Source: Deltaproteobacteria bacterium (GTDB taxonomy: Bacteria; Desulfobacterota; Desulfobulbia; Desulfobulbales; Desulfobulbaceae). Taken from it: a stretch of DNA of 6,878 nucleotides. Below are positions 1 to 5,603 of this stretch, piece after piece (position 1 is the stretch's first letter; each line of letters begins with the position of its first letter). The position numbers and the translations under genes are program-made. The notes under the pieces were generated by a model. It did no database searches. It was not told the DNA's origin and worked only from the letters and a program-made list of their open reading frames with translations. The stretch covers positions 1 through 6,878 of the forward strand of contig JAADIK010000140.1 in NCBI GenBank assembly GCA_013151365.1, in the 5' to 3' direction.

Positions 1-87
1 CTTGCAGATAAAACGGGCGCGCGCCCCCTGTATTCTCGATTCATCGATGTTATATTTTTTTGCGCAGTCTTCGCAGATCACCAGCAT
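1..87 (-). CDS. MJ0042-type zinc-ribbon N-terminus of a larger protein (partial)
   Basis: Only the first 29 codons are inside the window; the gene continues past the left edge. The peptide starts MLVICEDCAKKYNIDESRIQ and ends with ARFICK. The first CxxC (Cys5, Cys8), the spacing to a further Cys near residue 28 and the basic/aromatic residues before it match the small MJ0042-type zinc ribbon. In delta-proteobacterial relatives that ribbon caps many membrane or signalling proteins of otherwise varied content. The second half of the ribbon would lie just outside the window. The start is well supported: GGAGGG (plus-strand positions 95-100) lies 7 nt upstream of the ATG. The gene sits 89 bp downstream of the HD-GYP gene on the same strand with no visible terminator between them, so cotranscription is plausible. 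The function of the full protein cannot be told from this fragment. Confidence 0.7.
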   Translation of the reverse strand, partial: MLVICEDCAKKYNIDESRIQGARARFICK

Positions 88-176
88 GTAGATTCCCTCC
101 TTACCCGCAGCAAGGTTTTCCGTTTTCTCCCCTGCCCTGCTGAAGCTGAAACGTTGCCGTCGGCCTCCGATTCAGA

Positions 177-2321
177 TTAATAATTGATCTGCCGCCGCAG
201 ATACTGCTGGTAGCATTTGAGATCGTCCGGGCATTTCTCGTTAAGCTTTTTAATATAATTGATATTATTTTCAATCGCCACGACATAGAGATTGCTGTCG
301 ACATTCCACCGTTCCTGAAAATGAAAACGCATCGCTTCAATGACCCCGTCAAATTCATGAAAAAGCCTTTTGCGGATAACCGTCTGGAAAAAATTAACGG
401 TTTCATGATAAATATCAACGGTGGATTCATATTCCGCGACCCCGCCCTCCCGCAGCTCTTCAAAGAGGAGCGGCAGGCGCTCCAGGTAGCCCCGGTCGGC
501 CATCTGGGCCGCGATATCGGCAGTGCCCAGAATATAGCCCATCATCCTGACCTCGTCGGATTCGAAAGAAAGATCCTGCGGCGAAGCGGCCAGCCTGGTA
601 CACTCGATCATCTGGGCGCAACGTCTGCTGTCTTTGACGTCCCGGCCCTGGGACTGCATGTATTCCAGCAGAAACTGGATCGAACGTTTTTCGTGCTGTT
701 TGGTATATTTGGCGCCGGTACCTTCCCGGTCCGATTTTTCCTGAATCAGACCGATATCATGAAACCACGCCGCCAGCACGCCGTTCTCGATCATCCCGGG
801 AGAGAACCGGGTCCCCTTGATGAACAGGCCGTGGATGAGACGAACCACGGCCAGGGCGATGGCCATGGTGTGATTCAGGTTGTGATAAAAGGTGTTGCTT
901 ACCTGGTAGCCGGGATATTCGCCGGAAAAAATTTTAATCACATTAACAAAAGTCAGTTCAAGAAAATCAAAGTTAAAATCTTCGGCCACCAGTGATATGA
1001 CCAGCTTGATTTCCTTGAAGATGTCCTGGGGGCAGCCGCAGGCCAGCTGTTGTTCCCGGACGAAATTCGGATTTTTGAAAGACGTTGCCGCCGGGATCCG
1101 TATTTTCGAACTCTGCCAACTGTCCTGGTAACGCAACTGGATTGCTTCAACCACGTCGGTGATCTGGAGAAAAATATCTACCAGCTCGGGATCAAAGTGT
1201 TTCCCGGATTCCGCGCGAAAAATGGCGTAGATCTCCTCCCGGGGCCAGGCCTTCTTGTAGGTTCTCTTGTTTGCCAGGGCATCAAAGACATCCGCCAGGG
1301 CGACGATCCTTGCGGCCAATGGAATCTCTTTCCCCTTTTTAGGTCTTTTATTTTGATCATGGAGGACGACGCAGCCGGAAGGATAGCCGGGATAGCCGGT
1401 ACCATCCCATTTCTCATGATGGTTAAGGGCGATCTCCATCCCCATCCGGTCCAGGTCGGAGTCGGTATTTTCAAAAAGATTGGCGCCATAGGCCGTGTGC
1501 AGCTTGATCAATTCAAACTCGTCCGCGGTCAAGCAGCCCGGTTTTTTTAATATTTCATCGGGGATGCCCACCTTGCCGACGTCGTGCAACATTGCCGCCG
1601 GCCGGAGAAGATCCTTGAACCGTTTGATTTCCTGGGGCTCCAGGTTTTTGTTGCCGGCCCATTTATTATAGATTTCCACCGAAATCGCACTCACCCGGTG
1701 AACATGGGCCGTGGTCTCGCCGGGGTCACGCAACTCCGCCATCTTGATCATGCGCAGGATAAGTTCACGACTCCACTGGCCGCGTTCAATCGCCGATGCG
1801 GCATAGTTGGCGAAAAAGGAGATATACGACCGGATCTCCGAGGAAAAGCTGGTCGGCCGGCCATCCTGATCCATGGCATTGATGAGCTGCATGACCCCGA
1901 CCAGCTTGCCCCCCTGGGTCTTCAACGGCAGGGTAAAAACGGATTGGGTCCGGTACCCGGTTTTCCTGTCAAAAAACGAGTTAAAGGAAAAAGGCAGGTC
2001 GGGAGACAGCCGGTTCGCGTCGTCAATGATAACCTGCTGCCCGGTTGTCGCGGTATAGCCGACGATCGAGCTCTTGTCGATCGGCACGGTATAGTGCATG
2101 TAAAGGGAGGAGATGGCATCGTTATGGAGAGAATCGGCGCCGGTCTGTACATAACCGAAAGTCAGGCTGGAGCGGCTGGCCAGGAATATGGTGCCGGCAT
2201 CGGCACGGGCCAGTTTCCTGGCCTCCAGCAGCACGGTCTCAAGGATCGAGTCAACATCCTTGAGTTGTTGCAGGCCCTCAATTTTTTGCAGAATGATATT
2301 TTCAGTTTCAGCGCGTGACAT
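177..2321 (-). CDS. GAF / HD-GYP / HD-domain signalling phosphodiesterase
   Basis: This is a 714-residue cytoplasmic regulator with no signal peptide or membrane segment. Residues ~20-178 form a GAF sensor domain (DAGTIFLA near 41-48; VGVMQLINAM at 141-150). Residues ~185-400 are an HD-GYP domain, the family that hydrolyses cyclic di-GMP. Visible likely metal ligands are H206, H246-D247, H275, H301-H302 and D344, with K250 in HDVGK and the GYP triplet at 309-311. E202, four residues before H206, is placed like the extra glutamate of trinuclear-metal members. About 14 extra residues (roughly 314-330, Lys/Arg-rich) separate GYP from IPLAARI. Residues ~450-690 hold a second, non-GYP HD domain: H480, H484, H521-D522, H543 and D602. 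The ATG directly follows an in-frame TAG, so it is the first possible start; its Shine-Dalgarno (AGG, about 3 nt away) is weak, which suggests low expression. Ligand and output are unknown. Confidence 0.93.
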   Translation of the reverse strand: MSRAETENIILQKIEGLQQLKDVDSILETVLLEARKLARADAGTIFLASRSSLTFGYVQTGADSLHNDAISSLYMHYTVPIDKSSIVGYTATTGQQVIIDDANRLSPDLPFSFNSFFDRKTGYRTQSVFTLPLKTQGGKLVGVMQLINAMDQDGRPTSFSSEIRSYISFFANYAASAIERGQWSRELILRMIKMAELRDPGETTAHVHRVSAISVEIYNKWAGNKNLEPQEIKRFKDLLRPAAMLHDVGKVGIPDEILKKPGCLTADEFELIKLHTAYGANLFENTDSDLDRMGMEIALNHHEKWDGTGYPGYPSGCVVLHDQNKRPKKGKEIPLAARIVALADVFDALANKRTYKKAWPREEIYAIFRAESGKHFDPELVDIFLQITDVVEAIQLRYQDSWQSSKIRIPAATSFKNPNFVREQQLACGCPQDIFKEIKLVISLVAEDFNFDFLELTFVNVIKIFSGEYPGYQVSNTFYHNLNHTMAIALAVVRLIHGLFIKGTRFSPGMIENGVLAAWFHDIGLIQEKSDREGTGAKYTKQHEKRSIQFLLEYMQSQGRDVKDSRRCAQMIECTRLAASPQDLSFESDEVRMMGYILGTADIAAQMADRGYLERLPLLFEELREGGVAEYESTVDIYHETVNFFQTVIRKRLFHEFDGVIEAMRFHFQERWNVDSNLYVVAIENNINYIKKLNEKCPDDLKCYQQYLRRQINY

Positions 2322-2456
2322 CTACCTGTTTTTTTCTAAAAATAATCGGCTCGCTACAAGATAACATTACAGTATGAAAAGAGGATACACTATTAAAAAC
2401 TACCTGCCCCGCCGGGCGGCGCGGTGAAGAATTGCATGGAATATCACCACCGGCCG

Positions 2457-3032
2457 TCACGAATTCAGTTTTTTCAGCAGCCAGGCCATGTTTCTGCCCA
2501 GGGTGCGCATGGTCTCGACCCCTTCCGCATCGTCGGCGACCTCGCCTTTATCCCGGCCGTTGGCAAAGTTCCAGTAATTGGAACCGACAATGATCATCTG
2601 GCCGATTGTAAAAAAATGATTAATCGAATCAAAGACATGAACGGCACCGCCCCGCCGCTGGGCAACGACGGCCGCGCCCACCTTTCTTTGCAGCATATCG
2701 CAGTTGGCCCGGGAGGTCATGCCGGAACGATCGATGAGCGCCTTGATTTCCGTGCTGAGGTTGGCAAAATAGGTGGGTGAGGCCAGGATAATCCCGTCTG
2801 CAGCCAGCATTTTTTCGATACATTCGTTGATGCAGTCGCTTTCAACGGCGCAACGCCTGTTTTTGTTCTTGAAACACTTGTAGCAGGCTATGCAGCCGTG
2901 AGGATGCTCTCCGGCAAGCTGGACCTGTTCCGTTTCAATGCCCTCTTTTTCCAGCTCCTCGAAGACGTAATTGATGAGCATCGAGGTATTTCCATCCTTT
3001 CTGGCACTGCCGTTAAACGCTACGACCTTCAT
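2457..3032 (-). CDS. Flavodoxin-fold NAD(P)H-dependent FMN reductase-like protein with four-Cys motif
   Basis: This is a 191-residue cytoplasmic protein of the NADPH-dependent FMN reductase / iron-sulfur flavoprotein superfamily. The N-terminal strand and phosphate-binding loop (MKVVAFNGSARKDGNTS, residues 1-17) and ASPTYFANLS (84-93), which contacts the flavin ring in relatives, show an FMN-binding flavodoxin fold. Between them lie C47, C50, C53 and C61 in the pattern Cx2Cx2Cx7C, with further cysteines at 67 and 71. This resembles the cluster-binding loop of archaeal iron-sulfur flavoproteins, so a 4Fe-4S cluster is possible but not proven. The in-frame ATG at 3059 was rejected as start because it lacks a Shine-Dalgarno; the ATG at 3032 has GGAGG six bases upstream and begins exactly at the conserved strand. 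A strong promoter lies ahead of it (3120-3148). Members often reduce quinones, disulfides or other small electron acceptors; the substrate here is unknown. Confidence 0.88.
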   Translation of the reverse strand: MKVVAFNGSARKDGNTSMLINYVFEELEKEGIETEQVQLAGEHPHGCIACYKCFKNKNRRCAVESDCINECIEKMLAADGIILASPTYFANLSTEIKALIDRSGMTSRANCDMLQRKVGAAVVAQRRGGAVHVFDSINHFFTIGQMIIVGSNYWNFANGRDKGEVADDAEGVETMRTLGRNMAWLLKKLNS

Positions 3033-3038
3033 CCCGAA

Positions 3039-3043
3039 CCTCC
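3039..3043 (-). promoter_or_regulatory. Shine-Dalgarno deciding the flavoprotein start
   Basis: On the minus strand GGAGG (within GGGGAGG) lies 6 nt before the ATG at 3032. The alternative in-frame ATG at 3059 is preceded by GGTTTTGA and has no such site. Confidence 0.8.
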
Positions 3044-3119
3044 CCTCTTCCTTATTCAAAACCGCTCATAACGGAGTATCGCAAACAATCCGTCATCCCC
3101 TGATGAACCGATACCTTGG

Positions 3120-3148
3120 ATTATCCCTGAAACTGCCGGTCATGTCAA
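3120..3148 (-). promoter_or_regulatory. Near-consensus sigma-70 promoter for the flavoprotein gene
   Basis: Read on the minus strand, TTGACA (plus positions 3143-3148) is followed by exactly 17 bases and then GATAAT (3120-3125). The -35 matches consensus at six of six positions and the -10 at five of six, with optimal spacing. The predicted transcription start is near 3113, giving a leader of about 80 nt before the ATG at 3032. This is the best promoter in the window. Confidence 0.75.
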
Positions 3149-3157
3149 CGGCGAGAC

Positions 3158-3185
3158 TGTAATTGTTTGTTTGTGTACAATTACA
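3158..3185. promoter_or_regulatory. Perfect 9-bp inverted repeat, probable operator
   Basis: TGTAATTGT (3158-3166) and its exact reverse complement ACAATTACA (3177-3185) are separated by 10 bases. The dyad is centred near 3171.5, about 58-59 bp upstream of the predicted flavoprotein transcription start and just upstream of its -35 box, a common position for an activator. It does not match the FNR, CRP or Rex consensus as I know them, so the protein that binds it is unknown. It could also act on the divergent phosphofructokinase promoter, although that lies over 150 bp away. Confidence 0.6.
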
Positions 3186-3342
3186 TGGAGATGAAAACCA
3201 GGGGCCGGAATGCCGCGTAACCGGCAATCGAAGCGGAATCGGCACTGCGGGCAAGCGCTGCCGACCATGGTCCGGCCGACATGTGGAATTTATTGTATTA
3301 TTGTCGAATAAACGTATTCCCGGCCTTTAGCGCGGCGGCCGA

Positions 3343-3348
3343 TATAAT
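3343..3348 (+). promoter_or_regulatory. Candidate -10 element for the phosphofructokinase transcript
   Basis: An exact TATAAT reads toward the phosphofructokinase gene. No acceptable -35 sequence lies 16-18 bp upstream (that stretch is GC-rich CCGGCC) and there is no TG extension, so the promoter would be weak or activator-dependent. A start near 3355 would give a leader of about 50 nt before the small ORF at 3404. A second AT-rich stretch (GATAAT, 3374-3379) is an alternative. Confidence 0.35.
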
Positions 3349-3403
3349 CTTATTTACTTCTGAATGGTTACGGGATAATTATACAATGAGCAAGGAGCAG
3401 AAT

Positions 3404-3457
3404 ATGACGAAAAAAACCGGCAGGTCCATTCTCTGGATGTGGACATCGAGGAATTGA
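3404..3457 (+). CDS. 17-residue leader ORF upstream of the phosphofructokinase
   Basis: The ORF encodes MTKKTGRSILWMWTSRN and stops (TGA, 3455-3457) one base before the phosphofructokinase ATG at 3459. AAGGAG (3392-3397) lies 6 nt before its ATG, a near-ideal ribosome binding site and better than that of the main gene. The peptide has two basic clusters and a hydrophobic, Trp-rich centre (ILWMW). The stop/start spacing would suit translational coupling, so ribosomes finishing the leader could re-initiate on the main gene. An upstream in-frame ATG (3386) has no ribosome binding site. It is too short for homology to decide and may be fortuitous. Confidence 0.4.
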   Translation: MTKKTGRSILWMWTSRN

Positions 3458-3458
3458 T

Positions 3459-4757
3459 ATGAAACAACAAGCCGATCTGATGATTGAAAAGCTGGGCGAA
3501 TGCCGGGTTGACTCGCCCATGCGGCAGTCCTGTTGTTTTATAGGTGACGATGAAAAAGTCCTGTTTACGTCCCGCTATAAAAAATTAGAGTCATATATCA
3601 AGGTTTGCGGGGAAATTCCGTGCTTCGAAATGGCCGGCCCGAGAGAGAAGATTTATTTCGATCCGGCGGAAATCACTTGCGGCATCGTGACCTGCGGCGG
3701 TCTCTGCCCCGGCATCAACGATGTCATCCGGGCCATTGTTATGAGCCTGCACTACCATTACGGCGTGCAGACCATCTGGGGTTTCCGCTATGGCTATGGC
3801 GGACTGTCCCCCCAGCGCAGTCACGCCCCCTTTCTCCTGACGCCGCAGATGGTCAAGGATGTCCATCATCAGGGCGGCACGATTCTGGGTTCGTCACGAG
3901 GCCCCCAGGATGTCAGCTCCATGGTCGACACCCTGGAACAGATGCATATCTCCACCCTGTTTACCATCGGCGGTGACGGCACCATGCGCGGCGCCGCCGC
4001 CATCCACGATGAAATCAAACGCCGGGGTCTTGAAATCAACGTGGTGGGCGTACCCAAGACCATTGACAACGATATCTCCTTTATCGACATGTCCTTTGGC
4101 TACATAACGGCGGTAGAGGCCTCGACCGCCTCCACCTACACCGCGTACGTGGAGGCCACCGGCGCGAAAAACGGCATCGGGCTGGTCAAGCTCATGGGCC
4201 GGCAATCGGGCTTTATCGCCGCCTCGGCCACCCTGGCCAACAACGTGGTCAACTTCTGCCTGATACCGGAGGTTGATTTTTCCCTGGAAGGTTTTCTTCT
4301 CGCCCTGAGAAAAAGAATCCGGCGCCGCGGTTACGCGGTCATCGTTGTCGGCGAAGGGGCCGGACAGAATCTGTTGCCGCAGGACCTGGGGACCGACGCC
4401 TCGGGCAATCCGCGCCTGGGCGATATCGGTCTTTTCCTGAAGCGGAAAATCAATGAGTTTTTTGCCGCCGAGCAGACGGAAGTTACGCTCAAATACATAG
4501 ATCCGAGCTATACCATCCGCTCGATGCCGGCCAATGCCTATGATTCCTCACTCTGCCTGATCCTGGGATATAATGCCGTCCATGCCGCCATGACGGGCAG
4601 GACCAACATGATTATCGGTCACAGCCATACCCAGTTTATCCATGTCCCCATCCCCCTGGCCGCCTGCAAAAGAAAACAAATAGACCCCCACGGGCGGATA
4701 TGGGACAACGTGCTCGCCTGCACGGGCCAGCCCGAAGACATGGTTTCTTTTTGCTGA
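3459..4757 (+). CDS. pfkA: 6-phosphofructokinase, atypical (plant/trypanosome-like, probably ATP-dependent)
   Basis: The 432-residue protein phosphorylates fructose 6-phosphate to the 1,6-bisphosphate in glycolysis. After a ~70-residue N-terminal extension absent from E. coli PfkA come CGGLCPGINDVIRAIV (79-94), IGGDGTMRGA (170-179), GVPKTIDND (197-205, with D203 the likely catalytic base), KLMGRQSGFIA (244-254), PEVD (270-273), GEGAGQ (298-303) and KYIDPSYTIR (345-354). The GGDGT glycine is typical of ATP users; pyrophosphate users usually carry Asp there. The lysine in PKTIDND is shared with pyrophosphate enzymes and with plant and trypanosomatid ATP enzymes, which this sequence resembles along its length. 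ATP is therefore favoured but pyrophosphate is not excluded. The start is supported by GAGGAA (3448-3453) 5 nt upstream and by the adjoining leader ORF. It appears to be a single-gene unit ending in the terminator after 4769, and is intact. Confidence 0.93.
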   Translation: MKQQADLMIEKLGECRVDSPMRQSCCFIGDDEKVLFTSRYKKLESYIKVCGEIPCFEMAGPREKIYFDPAEITCGIVTCGGLCPGINDVIRAIVMSLHYHYGVQTIWGFRYGYGGLSPQRSHAPFLLTPQMVKDVHHQGGTILGSSRGPQDVSSMVDTLEQMHISTLFTIGGDGTMRGAAAIHDEIKRRGLEINVVGVPKTIDNDISFIDMSFGYITAVEASTASTYTAYVEATGAKNGIGLVKLMGRQSGFIAASATLANNVVNFCLIPEVDFSLEGFLLALRKRIRRRGYAVIVVGEGAGQNLLPQDLGTDASGNPRLGDIGLFLKRKINEFFAAEQTEVTLKYIDPSYTIRSMPANAYDSSLCLILGYNAVHAAMTGRTNMIIGHSHTQFIHVPIPLAACKRKQIDPHGRIWDNVLACTGQPEDMVSFC

Positions 4758-4768
4758 ATCCGCGGCGC

Positions 4769-4819
4769 CCTGTATCTGCACTGTTTCGAACGCTCACGGA
4801 TCCAGGTTTTTTATTTTTT
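4769..4819 (+). terminator. Probable rho-independent terminator of the phosphofructokinase gene
   Basis: CCTG (4769-4772) and ATC (4774-4776) pair with GAT (4799-4801) and CAGG (4803-4806), with one internal mismatch. A smaller GTT/AAC hairpin can form in the loop. The stem is followed directly by six T, one A and six T (4807-4819). The stem is only moderately strong but the T tract is long. It lies 11 bp after the stop and, on the minus strand, lacks a T tract, so it should act in one direction only. Confidence 0.55.
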
Positions 4820-4837
4820 ATTAACATTTACCGCCGG

Positions 4838-5494
4838 TCAGCGAGGCAGGGTCGGCTCTTTGATTTTCCCCTCGGCGAGCAGCTTTTTCTCCGTCCGGCG
4901 ATATATCCCGCCGGTCAGGCCGGTCAATACCTTGTAACCGCCCTTGAAAAAATAGACATTCTTATATCCCATCATGGCGGCCATCAGGCTGGCCGATGCG
5001 GCCCGGGTGCCGGTCGGGCAGATAAAAATCACTTCATCATATCTTTCAGGATGTATCTTATATAAGCGGGAAGGCACCAGCGGCAGGGGGATCAGAAAGG
5101 TGTCAAACAATTTGCTTTCAGGATACCATACGGATGTTTCAAGCGGGCTTCTTACATCGATCAGGACGATTTTCTTCCTGAGTACCACGTCCGCCACAAA
5201 TCTTTTGGCTTTCATCGGAGCCCAGTGGAAGTCATCGGCCGCCCAGCCGGCGACGTATCCTCTGCCGGCGATAGTGTTATAGGCCTCCCACAGTGATTCA
5301 TCTTCGGGACGAGCCTTGAGGGCTTTTTGCAGTTGTTCTTCGGCCTGGTCGTAGTTCCCTGATTTAATCAATGTTCCGGCCTTGCTTATAACTTCCGCCG
5401 AACTTTGTCCGGCCAAGGCCGTTGAAAAACCGCCGGCACAGGCAAATATTCCGACAAACATAAAAAACAGGGTTAACTTTTTCGGGGTTGGCAT
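4838..5494 (-). CDS. Exported TPR-rhodanese protein
   Basis: This is a 218-residue protein with a signal peptide: basic MPTPKK, a hydrophobic core (LTLFFMFVGIFACAG) and a likely signal peptidase I site after ALA (residue 28). IFAC at 16-19 is a poor lipobox, so lipidation is less likely. Residues ~32-75 resemble a tetratricopeptide helix pair (GNYDQAEEQLQKALKARPED, 47-66). Residues ~92-192 form a single rhodanese domain: IVLIDVRSPLE (109-119), the active-site loop CPTGTR with catalytic C159 (159-164), and MGYKNVYFFKGGY (175-187). Rhodaneses carry sulfane sulfur as a cysteine persulfide; here this would occur in the periplasm. The start at 5494 has AAGGAG 5 nt upstream and opens the signal peptide; an in-frame ATG at 5572 would add 26 residues ahead of it and lacks such support. 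It follows the chaperone gene by 105 bp, in the same direction, suggesting a role with the sulfur or oxyanion reductase. Confidence 0.9.
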   Translation of the reverse strand: MPTPKKLTLFFMFVGIFACAGGFSTALAGQSSAEVISKAGTLIKSGNYDQAEEQLQKALKARPEDESLWEAYNTIAGRGYVAGWAADDFHWAPMKAKRFVADVVLRKKIVLIDVRSPLETSVWYPESKLFDTFLIPLPLVPSRLYKIHPERYDEVIFICPTGTRAASASLMAAMMGYKNVYFFKGGYKVLTGLTGGIYRRTEKKLLAEGKIKEPTLPR

Positions 5495-5499
5495 GTTTT

Positions 5500-5505
5500 C
5501 TCCTT
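5500..5505 (-). promoter_or_regulatory. Shine-Dalgarno deciding the rhodanese start
   Basis: On the minus strand AAGGAG lies 5 nt before the ATG at 5494, and the resulting protein begins with a complete signal peptide. This favours 5494 over the in-frame ATG at 5572. Confidence 0.8.
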
Positions 5506-5526
5506 TGGTCAAATTTATGGCGCTGC

Positions 5527-5552
5527 AAAAAAAAATTCTCATCCAGAGAGAA
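5527..5552 (-). terminator. Weak intrinsic terminator / attenuator candidate between chaperone and rhodanese genes
   Basis: Read on the minus strand, TTCTC-N7-GAGAA is followed at once by nine T (the A run at plus 5527-5535). The stem has only five pairs, with two G-C, and would be leaky. It lies about 33 nt before the rhodanese ATG with no room for a promoter after it, so it could reduce rather than stop expression of the rhodanese gene. Confidence 0.35.
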
Positions 5553-5576
5553 GCTTTTACTTGGCCATTCATGGTT

Positions 5577-5603
5577 TTGACGGGCTTTTTACGAATCCGT
5601 CAA
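5577..5603. repeat. 7-bp inverted repeat spanning the chaperone stop codon
   Basis: TTGACGG (5577-5583) and CCGTCAA (5597-5603) are exact reverse complements separated by 13 bases. In the minus-strand mRNA the stem would include the chaperone TGA stop. No T tract follows, so it is not a terminator by itself; an intercistronic processing or stability hairpin is possible. Confidence 0.4.

Larger units (their letters stand above)
3033..3403. other. Divergent intergenic control region
   Basis: This ~370-bp stretch lies between the divergent flavoprotein and phosphofructokinase transcription units. I see no conserved protein in it. Its left part (3110-3185) carries the flavoprotein promoter and an operator-like inverted repeat. 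The middle (3200-3290) is GC-rich with short imperfect dyads, such as TCGGCA at 3239-3244 against TGCCGA at 3259-3264. The right part (3285-3385) is AT-rich with TTATT-N4-AATAA at 3298-3311 and a TATAAT at 3343-3348. No riboswitch class was recognised. Confidence 0.6.

Noticed and set aside
321..995. Long open frame on the plus strand opposite the HD-GYP gene
   Set aside because: It is antisense to strongly conserved coding sequence, has no recognisable domain, and reflects the codon bias of the real minus-strand gene; the same holds for plus-strand frames at 1050-1550 and 1584-2318.
2391..2424. Possible terminator of the flavoprotein gene (CCGCC/GGCGG with a T run on the minus strand)
   Set aside because: The stem is five pairs around a single-base loop and the T run begins about nine bases after it, too far for an intrinsic terminator.
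3167..3180. Rex- or FNR-like site (TTGTGTACAA) inside the dyad spacer
   Set aside because: TTGT-N2-ACAA has the wrong half-site spacing for Rex (TTGTGAA-N4-TTCACAA) or FNR (TTGAT-N4-ATCAA); the outer 9-bp arms are the better signal.
3240..3256. Sigma-54-like GGCAC...GC element
   Set aside because: The -12 GC is not at the required distance from the -24 GG, and the TTGC part is missing.
5495..5572. 26-codon N-terminal extension of the rhodanese
   Set aside because: It would place a non-signal sequence before a complete signal peptide and has no good ribosome binding site, while the ATG at 5494 has AAGGAG at 5 nt.
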